A DNA stretch of 64,000 nt from Chlorobiota bacterium (GTDB lineage Bacteria > Bacteroidota > Ignavibacteria > OLB7): contig JAEUSP010000101.1 of assembly GCA_016788565.1 (NCBI GenBank), positions 1 to 64,000 on the forward strand, read 5' to 3'. Numbering within the stretch: the stretch's first letter is position 1; the number at the start of each line of letters is the position of its first letter. Positions 32,290-39,852 of this stretch are shown here, in pieces. The notes beneath the pieces are model-generated. The model was given only the letters and a program-made list of their open reading frames with translations. It did no database searches and was not told where the DNA came from. The position numbers were made by a program, and so were the translations under genes.

Positions 32290-32437
32290 TGCAATTCCTC
32301 CTGCGGCTCCTCTGAGGGAACTACTCACTCCCAAAGGGGGGGCTGCGGGGGGATACTACTTCCAAACTGCAACCAGCCACAGCACGTTGTTGAATTGCAG
32401 CGGAGATAGAGAAATTCAACGGTAGTCCGAACCTACT

Positions 32438-32806
32438 ATGTCAAGCAACATCAAACCACGTATAACAACAACGCTAACGAAGAGAACTATGCAATTCGCA
32501 ATTCAACCACTGCCTAACGGTTCTTATACCACAGAACCCGGAGAGTTACTTCCACCTTTTGCCCGTCCGTATGATCGGTCATTGGGTGCAACACCGAAAC
32601 AGCAATTTATTCGGGCTGAACTTCACCGCCGTGCAATGGAGCAAGAAGAGCAAGAGGAATTTCGTAAAGAAATCATCCATGACCGTTTCCGCGAGATGGA
32701 CAGGCACTTTGGGCGTGCTATCATTTGGGGGATGCTTTTCAATGCAATTCTGGTTGGTGTGATCGCATTGATCTTGGCGTTGCTTGGGGTTCACGCCCCA
32801 TGGTGA
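32438..32806 (+). CDS. C-tail-anchored small phage protein
   Basis: 122 residues from ATG 32438, or 105 from ATG 32489. It has a charged helical middle (RAELHRRAMEQEEQEEFRKE) and a single C-terminal membrane helix (GMLFNAILVGVIALILALLG). The orientation suggests a cytosolic domain tethered to the inner membrane. Function unknown; superinfection or host-takeover roles are possible but unsupported. Confidence 0.55.
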   Translation: MSSNIKPRITTTLTKRTMQFAIQPLPNGSYTTEPGELLPPFARPYDRSLGATPKQQFIRAELHRRAMEQEEQEEFRKEIIHDRFREMDRHFGRAIIWGMLFNAILVGVIALILALLGVHAPW

Positions 32807-32938
32807 TGCACCACCACAAGCATCATGCTGGCACAAGAGAGTAAAGACTGCAACCCAAAGTAGGTGCAGACATCCCCTATGCAATCGTGTGGGGCGCAAT
32901 ATCTACCAATAACCAATTCATGCAACAGGAGACACATC

Positions 32939-34030
32939 ATGGGCTTAGTACAAGAACGACCACAAGTGACATTTCTGAATGTCAATCTGGGAAAACTTCG
33001 GAACAAAAAGAAGGGGATTGAAGCACCGGGATATGAGGGGATTATTACTGGCATCCAGTTGATAAAGAAAATAGACCTCGATGGAAGGGATAGGCAGGAA
33101 TTACAGATACGGATGTCAGACCCAACCGACACAACAAACCCCAACGTGATTATCAGTGGGTTGTTTGAAACTATCAATGGCGTAACTGTTTGGGCAAGGA
33201 TGCTGATTGCCCGCTTATTAAAGGCGACACGCGAGGGAACGATTGGACAAGGATCACTGATTCAGCTTGGGGCATACACACCCAAGCAAGATTCAAAAGC
33301 CACCTGCATCAGTTTGCGAGTGCCTGGCGATGCTTCGCCAATTCGAGGCATTGAATTACCAACGGATGATGCACTATTAACGCGGGGAATCATCCGTGAC
33401 GGGATTACTGAACTGGCAGCTATTTACGGTGATCTTAGCAAGAATCTTCCAATTCATGCACATGGCGAAGATGGAGGATATGATGACAATGGGCATGAAG
33501 AGGAATATGAAGAGTATGATCCGGTTCTGAAGAATCAATCAGCAGCCCCAGCAGTGGTAGCACCACAACAAATGGTAGGATCAACTTCGGCAGTTCAGCC
33601 GGCTGTTGCGCAACGTTCTGAGCCACAAGAAACCGATACGGCATCTACTGAATTCCTGTATGGAGAATTTGAACGATGCGCGAAAAAAGCCTTTGGAGAA
33701 TCATGGGAATCTGCTGCCGATGACTTTGTCATTGAGATATTCAAAGACCAGATATTGTTTGCAGCCAACATGACGCGGGAGCAATTGGTGGTGGCTTTAA
33801 CAAAACTCCGAGAGGATTTGAAATTGCCGACACTGGGTGACGCGGAAATGATTTGGAAAACAGCCCAACAAAGAAAATGGACAAGACCTGCATTTGACGG
33901 GCTGTTGGGACATTACGAATTGAAGAGTGAATATGAAGTCCCGACCATAGCATTTCGGCAATTTATGGGAGATGTTCGGAACGTTGAAATTATGCAGGGC
34001 TTTTTGAAGGCAACGGCGAACGTCACCTAA
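32939..34030 (+). CDS. SSB-like / replication-associated phage protein
   Basis: 363 residues from ATG 32939 with CAGGAG upstream. The first about 150 residues have the strand pattern of an OB-fold single-stranded DNA-binding domain (GYEGIITGIQLIKKIDLDGR; VTVWARMLIARLLKATREGT). An acidic, disordered linker follows (EEEYEEYD and a Gln/Ala/Pro stretch). The C-terminal about 130 residues are helical. The domain plan (OB fold, acidic linker, helical partner domain) suggests a phage SSB or recombination mediator. The family was not identified with certainty, so treat it as a hypothesis. Confidence 0.55.
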   Translation: MGLVQERPQVTFLNVNLGKLRNKKKGIEAPGYEGIITGIQLIKKIDLDGRDRQELQIRMSDPTDTTNPNVIISGLFETINGVTVWARMLIARLLKATREGTIGQGSLIQLGAYTPKQDSKATCISLRVPGDASPIRGIELPTDDALLTRGIIRDGITELAAIYGDLSKNLPIHAHGEDGGYDDNGHEEEYEEYDPVLKNQSAAPAVVAPQQMVGSTSAVQPAVAQRSEPQETDTASTEFLYGEFERCAKKAFGESWESAADDFVIEIFKDQILFAANMTREQLVVALTKLREDLKLPTLGDAEMIWKTAQQRKWTRPAFDGLLGHYELKSEYEVPTIAFRQFMGDVRNVEIMQGFLKATANVT

Positions 34031-34064
34031 GCGCCGAACAATATTTTTTGAGGTGCAGGAACAA

Positions 34065-34122
34065 GGGTCGGGCGAGAAAATCCACCACAGCAACACCGGG
34101 GATCGCCCGACCCATCCCCGGT
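34065..34122 (+). promoter_or_regulatory. Mutually exclusive hairpins (possible RNA switch)
   Basis: GGGTCGGGCGA (34065-34075) pairs perfectly with TCGCCCGACCC (34103-34113). ACCGGGGAT (34095-34103) pairs perfectly with ATCCCCGGT (34114-34122). The second hairpin's loop is the first one's 3' arm, so only one can form. The segment lies 25 bases before the start codon at 34147. Confidence 0.55.
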
Positions 34123-34146
34123 TATCACACTAAATAGGAAAACGCA

Positions 34147-34431
34147 ATGGCTACACTTGATAAGGATATTCAACGAACGTTGTATCGGGTTCCAGTTGGT
34201 TTTCAATTATTGGTATATGCTGAATCTTCGGAATCAGCTACTGACGTAGCGGCTGAAGAGGCCGAAGCATTGGGGGAAAGAATCCACACCCATATATCTG
34301 TTGGAACCCCTATTGAAGTTTCATCATCGGGACAAATCCCGACAGTTTGGAAAGATAAAATTCCTCTAACGGATGCCATTGACTTTTTAGAATTGACCTC
34401 CGAAGAATTGCTATCGAAGGAGAGAGAGTAG
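34147..34431 (+). CDS. Hypothetical phage protein
   Basis: 94 residues, acidic, with a beta-rich start (RTLYRVPVGFQLLVYAESSE) and a helical, Glu-rich end. Preceded by AGGAAAA at a good distance. The two alternative hairpins upstream suggest transcriptional or translational control. It is followed by the tRNA-like fold at 34441. Function unknown. Confidence 0.55.
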   Translation: MATLDKDIQRTLYRVPVGFQLLVYAESSESATDVAAEEAEALGERIHTHISVGTPIEVSSSGQIPTVWKDKIPLTDAIDFLELTSEELLSKERE

Positions 34432-34440
34432 CAAGGGGTA

Positions 34441-34494
34441 GGAGTGCTTATGGCAAGGTCGTCCAATGATTGTGGTTCGATACCACACACTCCA
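34441..34494 (+). ncRNA. Minimal tRNA-like structure (54 nt)
   Basis: GGAGTG at the 5' end pairs with CACTCC near the 3' end like an acceptor stem. TGTGG-TTCGATA-CCACA (34471-34487) is a perfect T-arm with a canonical TTCRANY-type loop directly before the 3' acceptor strand. Only 23 bases lie between, enough for one arm (TTATGG with CCAATGA, one bulge), so a normal D-arm plus anticodon arm is impossible. It may be a tRNA relic or a tRNA mimic. Confidence 0.5.
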
Positions 34495-34634
34495 CAACAA
34501 TCGCACACAACCAAGGGCAGAACAGACTGGTTCGGGAAGATCGTCAATTTCTAAATCTGATGATCGGACTCGTAAGGGGAGCACTGGGCGATAATGTTCA
34601 TCCAGTCGTTATCGCAGCCCATGGACGTGGTTGC

Positions 34635-34657
34635 TGCCAAGCAAGAGCTGCTTGGCA
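34635..34657 (+). other. 9-bp hairpin in gene-free stretch
   Basis: TGCCAAGCA-AGAGC-TGCTTGGCA, extended by GTTG/CAAC with one mismatch on each side. The stretch 34495-34923 holds no gene I would defend; the hairpin is its only clear feature. Confidence 0.45.
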
Positions 34658-34923
34658 CAACAATAGACCGAATCAAGTGTAAGGGTGAACCAGCATTGCT
34701 CTATGCTCAACCAAGGGGCTTCTCTACGTCTCTTGCATTGATTGTTCCCCTCGTTCAGTCTTGATGAGGCCCCCGCAAAGTGTCCATAGATAGCCTCAGC
34801 GCATGGAAGCCGTCGGTGATGCGATTGTTGTTGGTTCGGTTGCTTGTTGCAATAGGGGATGTATTGGTTTTCCCTGATGTAGGTCGCTCCTACACCGAGC
34901 CGCAAAAAAGGAATCAAGCATCT

Positions 34924-35283
34924 ATGGCACGAATGATCTATAACCCATTGTTCAAGACGCGGATTGTCCAATGGGGGGCAGAAGAGTGGGGTGTTGAAGT
35001 GATACTCCGAGGTTGGTTCAAACGGTGGGAGGTTCTGCCAACCTTTGACGTGACGGAAATAGAAGATCGAATCCTTATTCAAGTTCTGGCACTGAAATTC
35101 CGAAGCATTTATAACGCCCATGCTTTGCGGAATACTATTGCCACCGAAGAATTATTCCATGAATATGTTGCTCGAGAAACGCTGCGGGTTCAACGCGAGA
35201 TACAGCTGATACTTGGTGTTGAGCCAGCACCATGCGAAGTGAGTAGCGATACGAGCGAGGATGAGATACAGAGATCATCTTAA
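34924..35283 (+). CDS. Hypothetical phage protein
   Basis: 119 residues from ATG 34924 (AAAGGAA upstream). The frame can be extended to a GTG at 34780, but that part has unlikely composition. Trp/Arg-rich N-terminal half (RIVQWGAEEWGVEVILRGWF), helical C-terminal half and a Ser/Glu/Asp tail. Not recognised. A 25-base phage repeat lies 8 bases after its stop. Confidence 0.5.
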   Translation: MARMIYNPLFKTRIVQWGAEEWGVEVILRGWFKRWEVLPTFDVTEIEDRILIQVLALKFRSIYNAHALRNTIATEELFHEYVARETLRVQREIQLILGVEPAPCEVSSDTSEDEIQRSS

Positions 35284-35290
35284 TCTCCAA

Positions 35291-35315
35291 CCCAGGTAGG
35301 GTGAAGTCACATCCG
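35291..35315 (+). repeat. 25-nt element shared with the TnpB-relic RNA, copy 1
   Basis: CCCAGGTAGGGTGAAG followed by TCACATCCG. The same sequence begins the segments at 38368 and 38924 near the broken TnpB gene. Here it stands alone in the leader of the gene at 35348, so it may be a detached scaffold-RNA head or an independent regulatory motif. Confidence 0.7.
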
Positions 35316-35347
35316 GGGTCCATCATAGCATCAACAAGGAAAAGCCA

Positions 35348-35644
35348 ATGAATTCTTGCAAACACACTCTCCATGAAGATATTCATCCGATTGAAGGTGA
35401 AACGGTTAGGACGATTGCTTGGTGTAACGATACCAATGGGGATGTTGTACACTGGGAAGAATTCACGTTTGAGGGAATCACACTCTATCGGGTTTGGTGG
35501 GGATATTACACTGACAACATTCTTGTACGTCATGGAATGATTCTGGCAGAGGTACAAGAAGCACGAAAACTCTACCATGAAATTGTGTTCCGAGGAGGGT
35601 GGCGAAATAATCCATTATACGATCCTACGGCAAGAGGGGTTTGA
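35348..35644 (+). CDS. Hypothetical phage protein
   Basis: 98 residues with AAGGA upstream. Contains several His/Cys early (CKHTLHEDIH) and many aromatic residues (WEEFTFEGITLYRVWWGYYT), suggesting a small compact beta fold. Not recognised. The leader carries the 25-base element also found beside the TnpB relic. Function unknown. Confidence 0.55.
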   Translation: MNSCKHTLHEDIHPIEGETVRTIAWCNDTNGDVVHWEEFTFEGITLYRVWWGYYTDNILVRHGMILAEVQEARKLYHEIVFRGGWRNNPLYDPTARGV

Positions 35645-35669
35645 GTCCTTTAACCAGCAAACGATTTTT

Positions 35670-35742
35670 CAACGCTGAAATGTTCCGGCTATGCTGTAAC
35701 GCAGGCTGTAAGAGTTTATAGGGTTCGTTGCCCTCAGCGTTG
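35670..35742 (+). other. Long-range inverted repeat with T-arm-like hairpin
   Basis: CAACGCTGA (35670-35678) pairs with TCAGCGTTG (35734-35742), and AGGG-TTCGTTG-CCCT sits directly before the 3' arm. Length and layout recall a decayed tRNA, but the loop lacks the conserved A and no normal anticodon arm is seen. Confidence 0.35.
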
Positions 35743-35789
35743 CATGACACCACTGAATAGATAGGGGAACCAACCAATGAAACTATACC

Positions 35790-36083
35790 ATGAACATTGC
35801 AAAAATCAGCGAGCTTGTTGATAATCATTACGAGTTATTGGCGACGCTGAAAGAAATCGAAGATTTGATAGATGCTCCTAACCTTGTGCATACCAAGTTG
35901 GCTGGGGAGCTTCCAAATGGCAAGCGGATTGAAATTGCGATTCTACCACAACTTGCCAGATTGATCCTCCATCACCAAGCTGAAATTCTCCGTTTGCAGT
36001 TGGAGCAAATCCCAGATAGCATTCGGCAGCAGACAGCAAACACCACGCCGAGGTTAATAGCTGGGAGCATTAGTCCCGAATAA
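35790..36083 (+). CDS. Hypothetical phage protein
   Basis: 97 residues. Mainly helical with a short central beta segment (AGELPNGKRIEIAILPQLAR). Not recognised. It is co-directional with the HTH gene 33 bases downstream. A start at ATG 35790 has only a weak ribosome-binding site. Function unknown. Confidence 0.5.
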   Translation: MNIAKISELVDNHYELLATLKEIEDLIDAPNLVHTKLAGELPNGKRIEIAILPQLARLILHHQAEILRLQLEQIPDSIRQQTANTTPRLIAGSISPE

Positions 36084-36116
36084 ACAGCCCTTGGAATCAC
36101 TGCCCAAAACAATCCC

Positions 36117-36569
36117 ATGCAAGACGTACAAGAACCAACGGAAAGCCACATTGTTCAAACGTATCTGCGGGGGCATTCAATCCGGCAGATAGCATCAACC
36201 ATGGGTATAGCCCCATGGACAGTTAGGAGAATCCTTCAACAGCGGACTACACTTCGCTCACGCGGTGGAGCAAACCGGGTTCATAGAACGAAAGTATCGC
36301 TGACATACTCCATTGTTCTTCGTGTGAAGATTGATAGAGCAACCTATGCTGATTTGTGTACAGAACTCCGGATTAGCCGAAAAACGATTAAACGATATTG
36401 GGATAGTGCTTACGGCAAAGCCGTTCGGGAATTTGTGTTCTGCGAGCGATTAGGCCAAAAGAAGAAAGAGGTAATCCAACGACTTCGATTAGAGCGAGTT
36501 CCTGATGCCGTCATCGCAAGGACAATCGGGGTAAGAATTAGCGATCTACGGAAAACTGATTTCCCATAG
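36117..36569 (+). CDS. Multi-HTH DNA-binding protein
   Basis: 150 residues with at least two helix-turn-helix segments: GHSIRQIASTMGIAPWTVRR near the N-terminus and TYADLCTELRISRKTIKRYW in the middle. A third, weaker one may lie near the end (VPDAVIARTIGVRISDLRKT). The pattern resembles resolvase- or transposase-type HTH repeats without a catalytic domain. Likely a DNA-binding regulator. It lies 32 bases before the RNA ligase gene. Confidence 0.65.
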   Translation: MQDVQEPTESHIVQTYLRGHSIRQIASTMGIAPWTVRRILQQRTTLRSRGGANRVHRTKVSLTYSIVLRVKIDRATYADLCTELRISRKTIKRYWDSAYGKAVREFVFCERLGQKKKEVIQRLRLERVPDAVIARTIGVRISDLRKTDFP

Positions 36570-36601
36570 ATCACACACTTTCATTCAGGAGAAATAAAGC
36601 G

Positions 36602-37666
36602 ATGACCATTGATCTTTCAAATATAGAAGAGATGGTTGCTGCTGGGTATGTCACCACACGGAAACATCCGGACAACGACCTAACTATCTACAACTATACT
36701 GGTAAAGCCCAACATGAACGGAATTGGAACAGCATTACAAGATTGTGCCGTGGGTTAATCCTCAATGCAGAAGGGAGAGTTATTGCTCGTCCATTTGAGA
36801 AGTTTTTTGAGTACACCCAACTTGAACCCGGGCAAATACCGAATGAGCCGTTTGAGGTGTATGAAAAGTTAGATGGATCATTAGGCATTCTCTACAAGTA
36901 TGAAGGGAAAATTGCCATAGCAACTCGTGGTTCATTCGATAGTGTTGGGGCAAGGAAAGGGACGGAGTGGATCACATTTGATCCTTCCATGTATTCCCGT
37001 CTATTGGAGCGAGTTCCTGATGATGTTACTCTGCTCTTTGAGATGATAGGAGGGCATCGAATTGTCCTTGATTATGGGCAGCAACAACGATTGGTTTTAT
37101 TAGCAGCCATTGATAACGCAACGGGCAAAGATTTGCCATTACCAGATATTGGCATTGAACGAATAATCCGATATGAAGGGATGACAACCATTGATGAAGT
37201 ATTGAGACATCCTTTTATTACCAATACCAAGTATGAATTTCTGAAGGAAGGATTTGTTGTGAGATTCAATAGTGGTCTTCGGATTAAGGTGAAGAACCCA
37301 GAGTATCAGCGACTCCATACATTGATGACAGGAACGACTTCCCGCACGATATGGGAGCGTGGTAGGTCAGCAAAGTACCAAGAATCGCTTTTGGAAAACG
37401 TGCCGCCAGATTTTTCAGCATGGGTAAAAGGCCAGTTGAAAACATTAAAACAAGAGTATGCGCATCATTGGCAGAAGTATTTTTCACTCTTCGACGATAT
37501 TCTTGAACGAAGAGACGGTGAAAGCCCTATTCGCACTTCTGCGGACATTATCCCTTTGCTAAAGCATCACCCTAAGAGTAGAATCCTATTTCGTATGCGT
37601 GACATCCACGAAGCGATCTGGGAAGAAATCAAACCAGAAGACGCAACATTCTCCGATATTCACTAA
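36602..37666 (+). CDS. RNA ligase (T4 Rnl1-like nucleotidyltransferase)
   Basis: 354 residues with AGGAG upstream. Nucleotidyltransferase motifs are in order: I is EKLDGSLG with Lys89 as the AMP-accepting residue, preceded by TRLCRGLIL; motif III region LLFEMIGG (Glu147); IV is EGFVVRF (Glu216); V is RIKVKN (Lys229/Lys231). The enzyme should join RNA ends in an ATP-dependent reaction. In T4-type phages such ligases repair tRNAs cut by host defence nucleases. Here a 54-base tRNA-like fold lies 2 kb upstream, which makes that role attractive but unproven. The C-terminal about 110 residues are helical and specific to the subfamily. Confidence 0.85.
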   Translation: MTIDLSNIEEMVAAGYVTTRKHPDNDLTIYNYTGKAQHERNWNSITRLCRGLILNAEGRVIARPFEKFFEYTQLEPGQIPNEPFEVYEKLDGSLGILYKYEGKIAIATRGSFDSVGARKGTEWITFDPSMYSRLLERVPDDVTLLFEMIGGHRIVLDYGQQQRLVLLAAIDNATGKDLPLPDIGIERIIRYEGMTTIDEVLRHPFITNTKYEFLKEGFVVRFNSGLRIKVKNPEYQRLHTLMTGTTSRTIWERGRSAKYQESLLENVPPDFSAWVKGQLKTLKQEYAHHWQKYFSLFDDILERRDGESPIRTSADIIPLLKHHPKSRILFRMRDIHEAIWEEIKPEDATFSDIH

Positions 37667-37682
37667 CTACAGAGTGTAGAAA

Positions 37683-38090
37683 ATGGGAACGCTATTCACG
37701 TTAGGTTATGATGAATGGGATATTGAAGAGATTGAAGCAGCAAGGATAGAGTGCGATGCTGGGATCATGGATATTCGATGGAGGCAATTCTCCCCAAGGA
37801 GAGAGTTCCAACTGGAAGAACTGTTGAAACGGTGGGAAGGGAATTATCTGGAAGTTCCCCAACTTGGGAATACGGCAATTTCTGGTGATCCTCGTATCTG
37901 TGACCTTGAAAAGGGGATGAAGATATTAGGGCAATTCCTCCCAACCAACAACGTGATCCTTTTATGCCGCTGCGCATCACTGGAGCAATGCCACAGAGGA
38001 ATGATTGCAGAGGAAGCAAGGCAGCGATTCGGTTGTGAAGTTATTCATCTTTCTCCACCAAAAACAGTCACACCACCAACCTTCCAATAA
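37683..38090 (+). CDS. DUF488 family protein
   Basis: 135 residues. The signature VILLCRCASLEQCHRGMIAE near the C-terminus (Cys, Cys and the CHR motif) and the N-terminal TLGY start identify DUF488. The family is widespread in bacteria and phages. Its biochemical role is unresolved; the conserved Cys and His may be catalytic or metal binding. It starts 16 bases after the RNA ligase stop and is probably co-transcribed with it. Confidence 0.8.
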   Translation: MGTLFTLGYDEWDIEEIEAARIECDAGIMDIRWRQFSPRREFQLEELLKRWEGNYLEVPQLGNTAISGDPRICDLEKGMKILGQFLPTNNVILLCRCASLEQCHRGMIAEEARQRFGCEVIHLSPPKTVTPPTFQ

Positions 38091-38095
38091 GAATT

Positions 38096-38360
38096 ATGGT
38101 TGTTATCCGTACATACAAGACGCTACTGCTTCCTAACGAAGAGCAACTACAACAACTCCAGACAATAGCACATGGAGTGAAACTTGTGTGGAATTGGGCC
38201 CTTGCTGAACGGATTAGAGCATATCAGCTGAAAGGGGAAACGATTTGGCAGGAGAAAACGCCGGTTTGCCTGTATCAATCCTGACTGCAAGCACGTAGAA
38301 TTGCGTGAGAGGAACTCCGCAAAGAATGTCAGGGATTTTAGTGATCCGCAAACGGATTAA
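38096..38360 (+). pseudogene. TnpB pseudogene, internally deleted
   Basis: The first 55 codons (TYKTLLLPNEEQLQQLQTIA; VKLVWNWALAERIRAYQL) are the TnpB N-terminal domain. After base 38261 the frame shifts by one and codons 38262-38360 encode a TnpB C-terminal tail (FACINPDCKHVELRERNSAK then NVRDF), the zinc ribbon and the RuvC-III NAA region in degenerate form. The whole RuvC core is missing, so this is a relic with a large internal deletion. It belongs to the same protein superfamily as the intact gene at 25389 but is not a recent copy of it. The omegaRNA-like sequence follows. Confidence 0.75.
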
Positions 38361-38367
38361 GAATCAA

Positions 38368-38410
38368 CCCCAGGCAGGGTGAAGTCACATCCGAACCTGC
38401 CTATGGCAGT
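38368..38410 (+). repeat. Truncated copy of the TnpB-relic scaffold RNA
   Basis: CCCAGGCAGGGTGAAG, TCACATCCGAACCTG and CCTATGGC repeat the start of the longer RNA-like segment at 38924. Similarity is lost after about 40 bases. It stands directly after the TnpB relic, where the original omegaRNA head would be expected. Confidence 0.65.
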
Positions 38411-38579
38411 GAAAGCCCTTTGGCCGGGCGATTAAAAGTGGAAGTCAATAAGATAGCATCACACCCATCATATGCGAAATACACCATCAACATCAAACAA
38501 TACGATTGCATTGCGGAGAGCTTCCTATCTTTCCAATACAACGCCAAGTATCACTGGGAAGTCCTCACGCAAGAACGAT

Positions 38580-38897
38580 ATGCCGACATTACACAACAAG
38601 CAAGGGAAAGTACTGCTCCGAACCGAGATTATCACTCGGGAATCGCTCATGCGGGTTTGCCAGCTGATTATTGCTTCTTCTGGTGAAAGCCAACGGGCAT
38701 GGGCAGCAAAGGTTGATGTTTCAGAGCAAACGCTCTCGAATGCTATTAACCATGCAGCACCAGCCAAAGATTACGTCCGGGAGCGGATCATCAGCCACCC
38801 CGTGTTTGGCCTTAGAGAACATCTGGTAAAAACGGCCAGATACATCATTGCCGATGAAGGTGAGAGTATGAACGGAAAGGAAGCAAGCAAAGAATGA
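38580..38897 (+). CDS. Small HTH-like protein between duplicated RNA heads
   Basis: 105 residues from ATG 38580; in-frame ATG 38472 gives 141 but has no ribosome-binding site. The segment SGESQRAWAAKVDVSEQTLS then NAINHAAP is a likely helix-turn-helix. The sequence sits between two copies of the scaffold-RNA head (38368 and 38924), as if it had been inserted or duplicated into the TnpB element. A short overlapping ORF in another frame (38420-38686) is less convincing. Function unknown. Confidence 0.5.
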   Translation: MPTLHNKQGKVLLRTEIITRESLMRVCQLIIASSGESQRAWAAKVDVSEQTLSNAINHAAPAKDYVRERIISHPVFGLREHLVKTARYIIADEGESMNGKEASKE

Positions 38898-38920
38898 CAG
38901 AAGAGATAATCCCCCAGAAG

Positions 38921-39186
38921 CTATCCAGGTAGGGTGAAGTCACATCCGAACCTGTCTATGGCGGCGGTAAGCGCATAGGAAGAAACGCCCATGGGGAGGC
39001 AAAGGTGCATGTCTAACATTGGAAGCAATGGTGGCACAGGTGAAGAGGTGAGTCTGAGTTATTGACAACAATAGCAGGGACAGGGGACCACCTACGTAGC
39101 ACTGTAACAGGTGTGAGGTTTGGCGGCCAGTCGCAAGTAGAACGGTGGGACATCAACACCTCCTGCTGCGCAGGTGTGATTGACGG
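38921..39186 (+). ncRNA. omegaRNA-like segment of the TnpB relic
   Basis: It begins CCAGGTAGGGTGAAG-TCACATCC, continues through CTATGGCGGCGGTAAGCGC and ATAG, and shares ordered blocks with the scaffold beside the intact dead TnpB-like gene (see 27042). It ends with a hairpin ACACCT-CCTGCTGCGC-AGGTGT followed by GATTGACGG (39156-39186), which resembles the CRISPR repeat (TTCTGCGGG, GATGATGG) in place and sequence. A guide, if present, would start at 39187. The gene it served is broken. Expression is unknown. Confidence 0.6.
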
Positions 39187-39522
39187 CCCACGTCACTGCG
39201 ATTGAGAAAGATAGTGCTGCAAGGTGAGAAAGACAGACGGTCGGAATTCAGCATCGAGACACAATTGTCCCGATGTACAGGGTTATAGATCAAGTCAAAC
39301 GATAAGGTGGTGATAGCGGGGATTATGACACCAGACAAGGCTCGTATAGCACCAGTCAGAATCCTTATCATACACAAGATGGGCATAACATGAGGATGGA
39401 TGCTACCGAGTAACCCCAGAATCAGACGGATATTCGATTGATATTCGATTAGAGGGAAGTGGGGGTAGAAATTGGCGAATTTTCTACAAAAACGTAGGCC
39501 GCGAACATACAGGAAGAATGGT
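39187..39522. other. Phage-host transition zone without credible genes
   Basis: No ORF here has a convincing start or motif. GC rises, and host-type dispersed repeats begin at 39523. The phage or TnpB-element right end must lie in or near this stretch, but I could not identify a duplicated attachment core. Confidence 0.4.
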
Positions 39523-39562
39523 GAATGTCGAATGCCGAATGTCGAATGTCGAATGCCGAATT
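39523..39562. repeat. Heptanucleotide repeat (GAATGYC)
   Basis: About five tandem 7-base units GAATGTC/GAATGCC. The same unit recurs at 40671 and 46356. Confidence 0.85.
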
Positions 39563-39615
39563 GGATTTTGCGACTGACCGCTGACAATACTGAAGAGAAG
39601 CCACCGCGAACGCAG

Positions 39616-39664
39616 CCCTCCGCTCATGCTGAGCCCCGTCGAAGTATGAGTGGAGCCACCGAAC
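39616..39664 (+). repeat. Dispersed 49-bp hairpin element, copy 1
   Basis: CCCTCCGCTCATGCTGAG, CCCCGTCGAAG, TATGAGTGGAGCCACCGAAC. CTCCGCTCAT can pair with ATGAGTGGAG. Other copies: 46429, 46660, 47892, 50691 (inverted) and 60981. Confidence 0.85.
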
Positions 39665-39672
39665 CGAGAAGC

Positions 39673-39811
39673 ACCGTCATCGCGAGGAGCGTTGAGCGAC
39701 GTGGCGATCCCACGGGTGGCAGTGTATCCGATGCTTGCACAGAAACCCGCGAGATGGGCTATCGCCGCTGCTTCGCGGTGCTTCGTCGAAGATTCCTCGC
39801 GATGACGGGGC
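39673..39811. repeat. Long imperfect inverted repeat, copy 1
   Basis: ACCGTCATCGCGAGGAGC at one end and TTCCTCGCGATGACGGGG at the other enclose about 100 bases with further self-complementarity. A second copy is at 47949-48084. Elements of this type (GTCATCGCGAGGAGC...) are common intergenic repeats in this bacterial group. Confidence 0.75.
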
Positions 39812-39852
39812 GATGACGGTGATGTGAGTTTCGCAGAAATCCTCTTCCCCCT

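Noticed and set aside
34065-34122. H-type pseudoknot
   Set aside because: The stems share base 34103 and no bases remain between the first 3' arm and the second 3' arm to cross an 11-bp stem, so alternative hairpins fit better.
35670-35742. Functional tRNA
   Set aside because: Length fits, but the T-loop lacks the conserved A and there is no 5-bp/7-base anticodon arm.
39472-39816. 114-codon ORF at the phage-host junction
   Set aside because: Built entirely of heptamer and dispersed repeat sequence.
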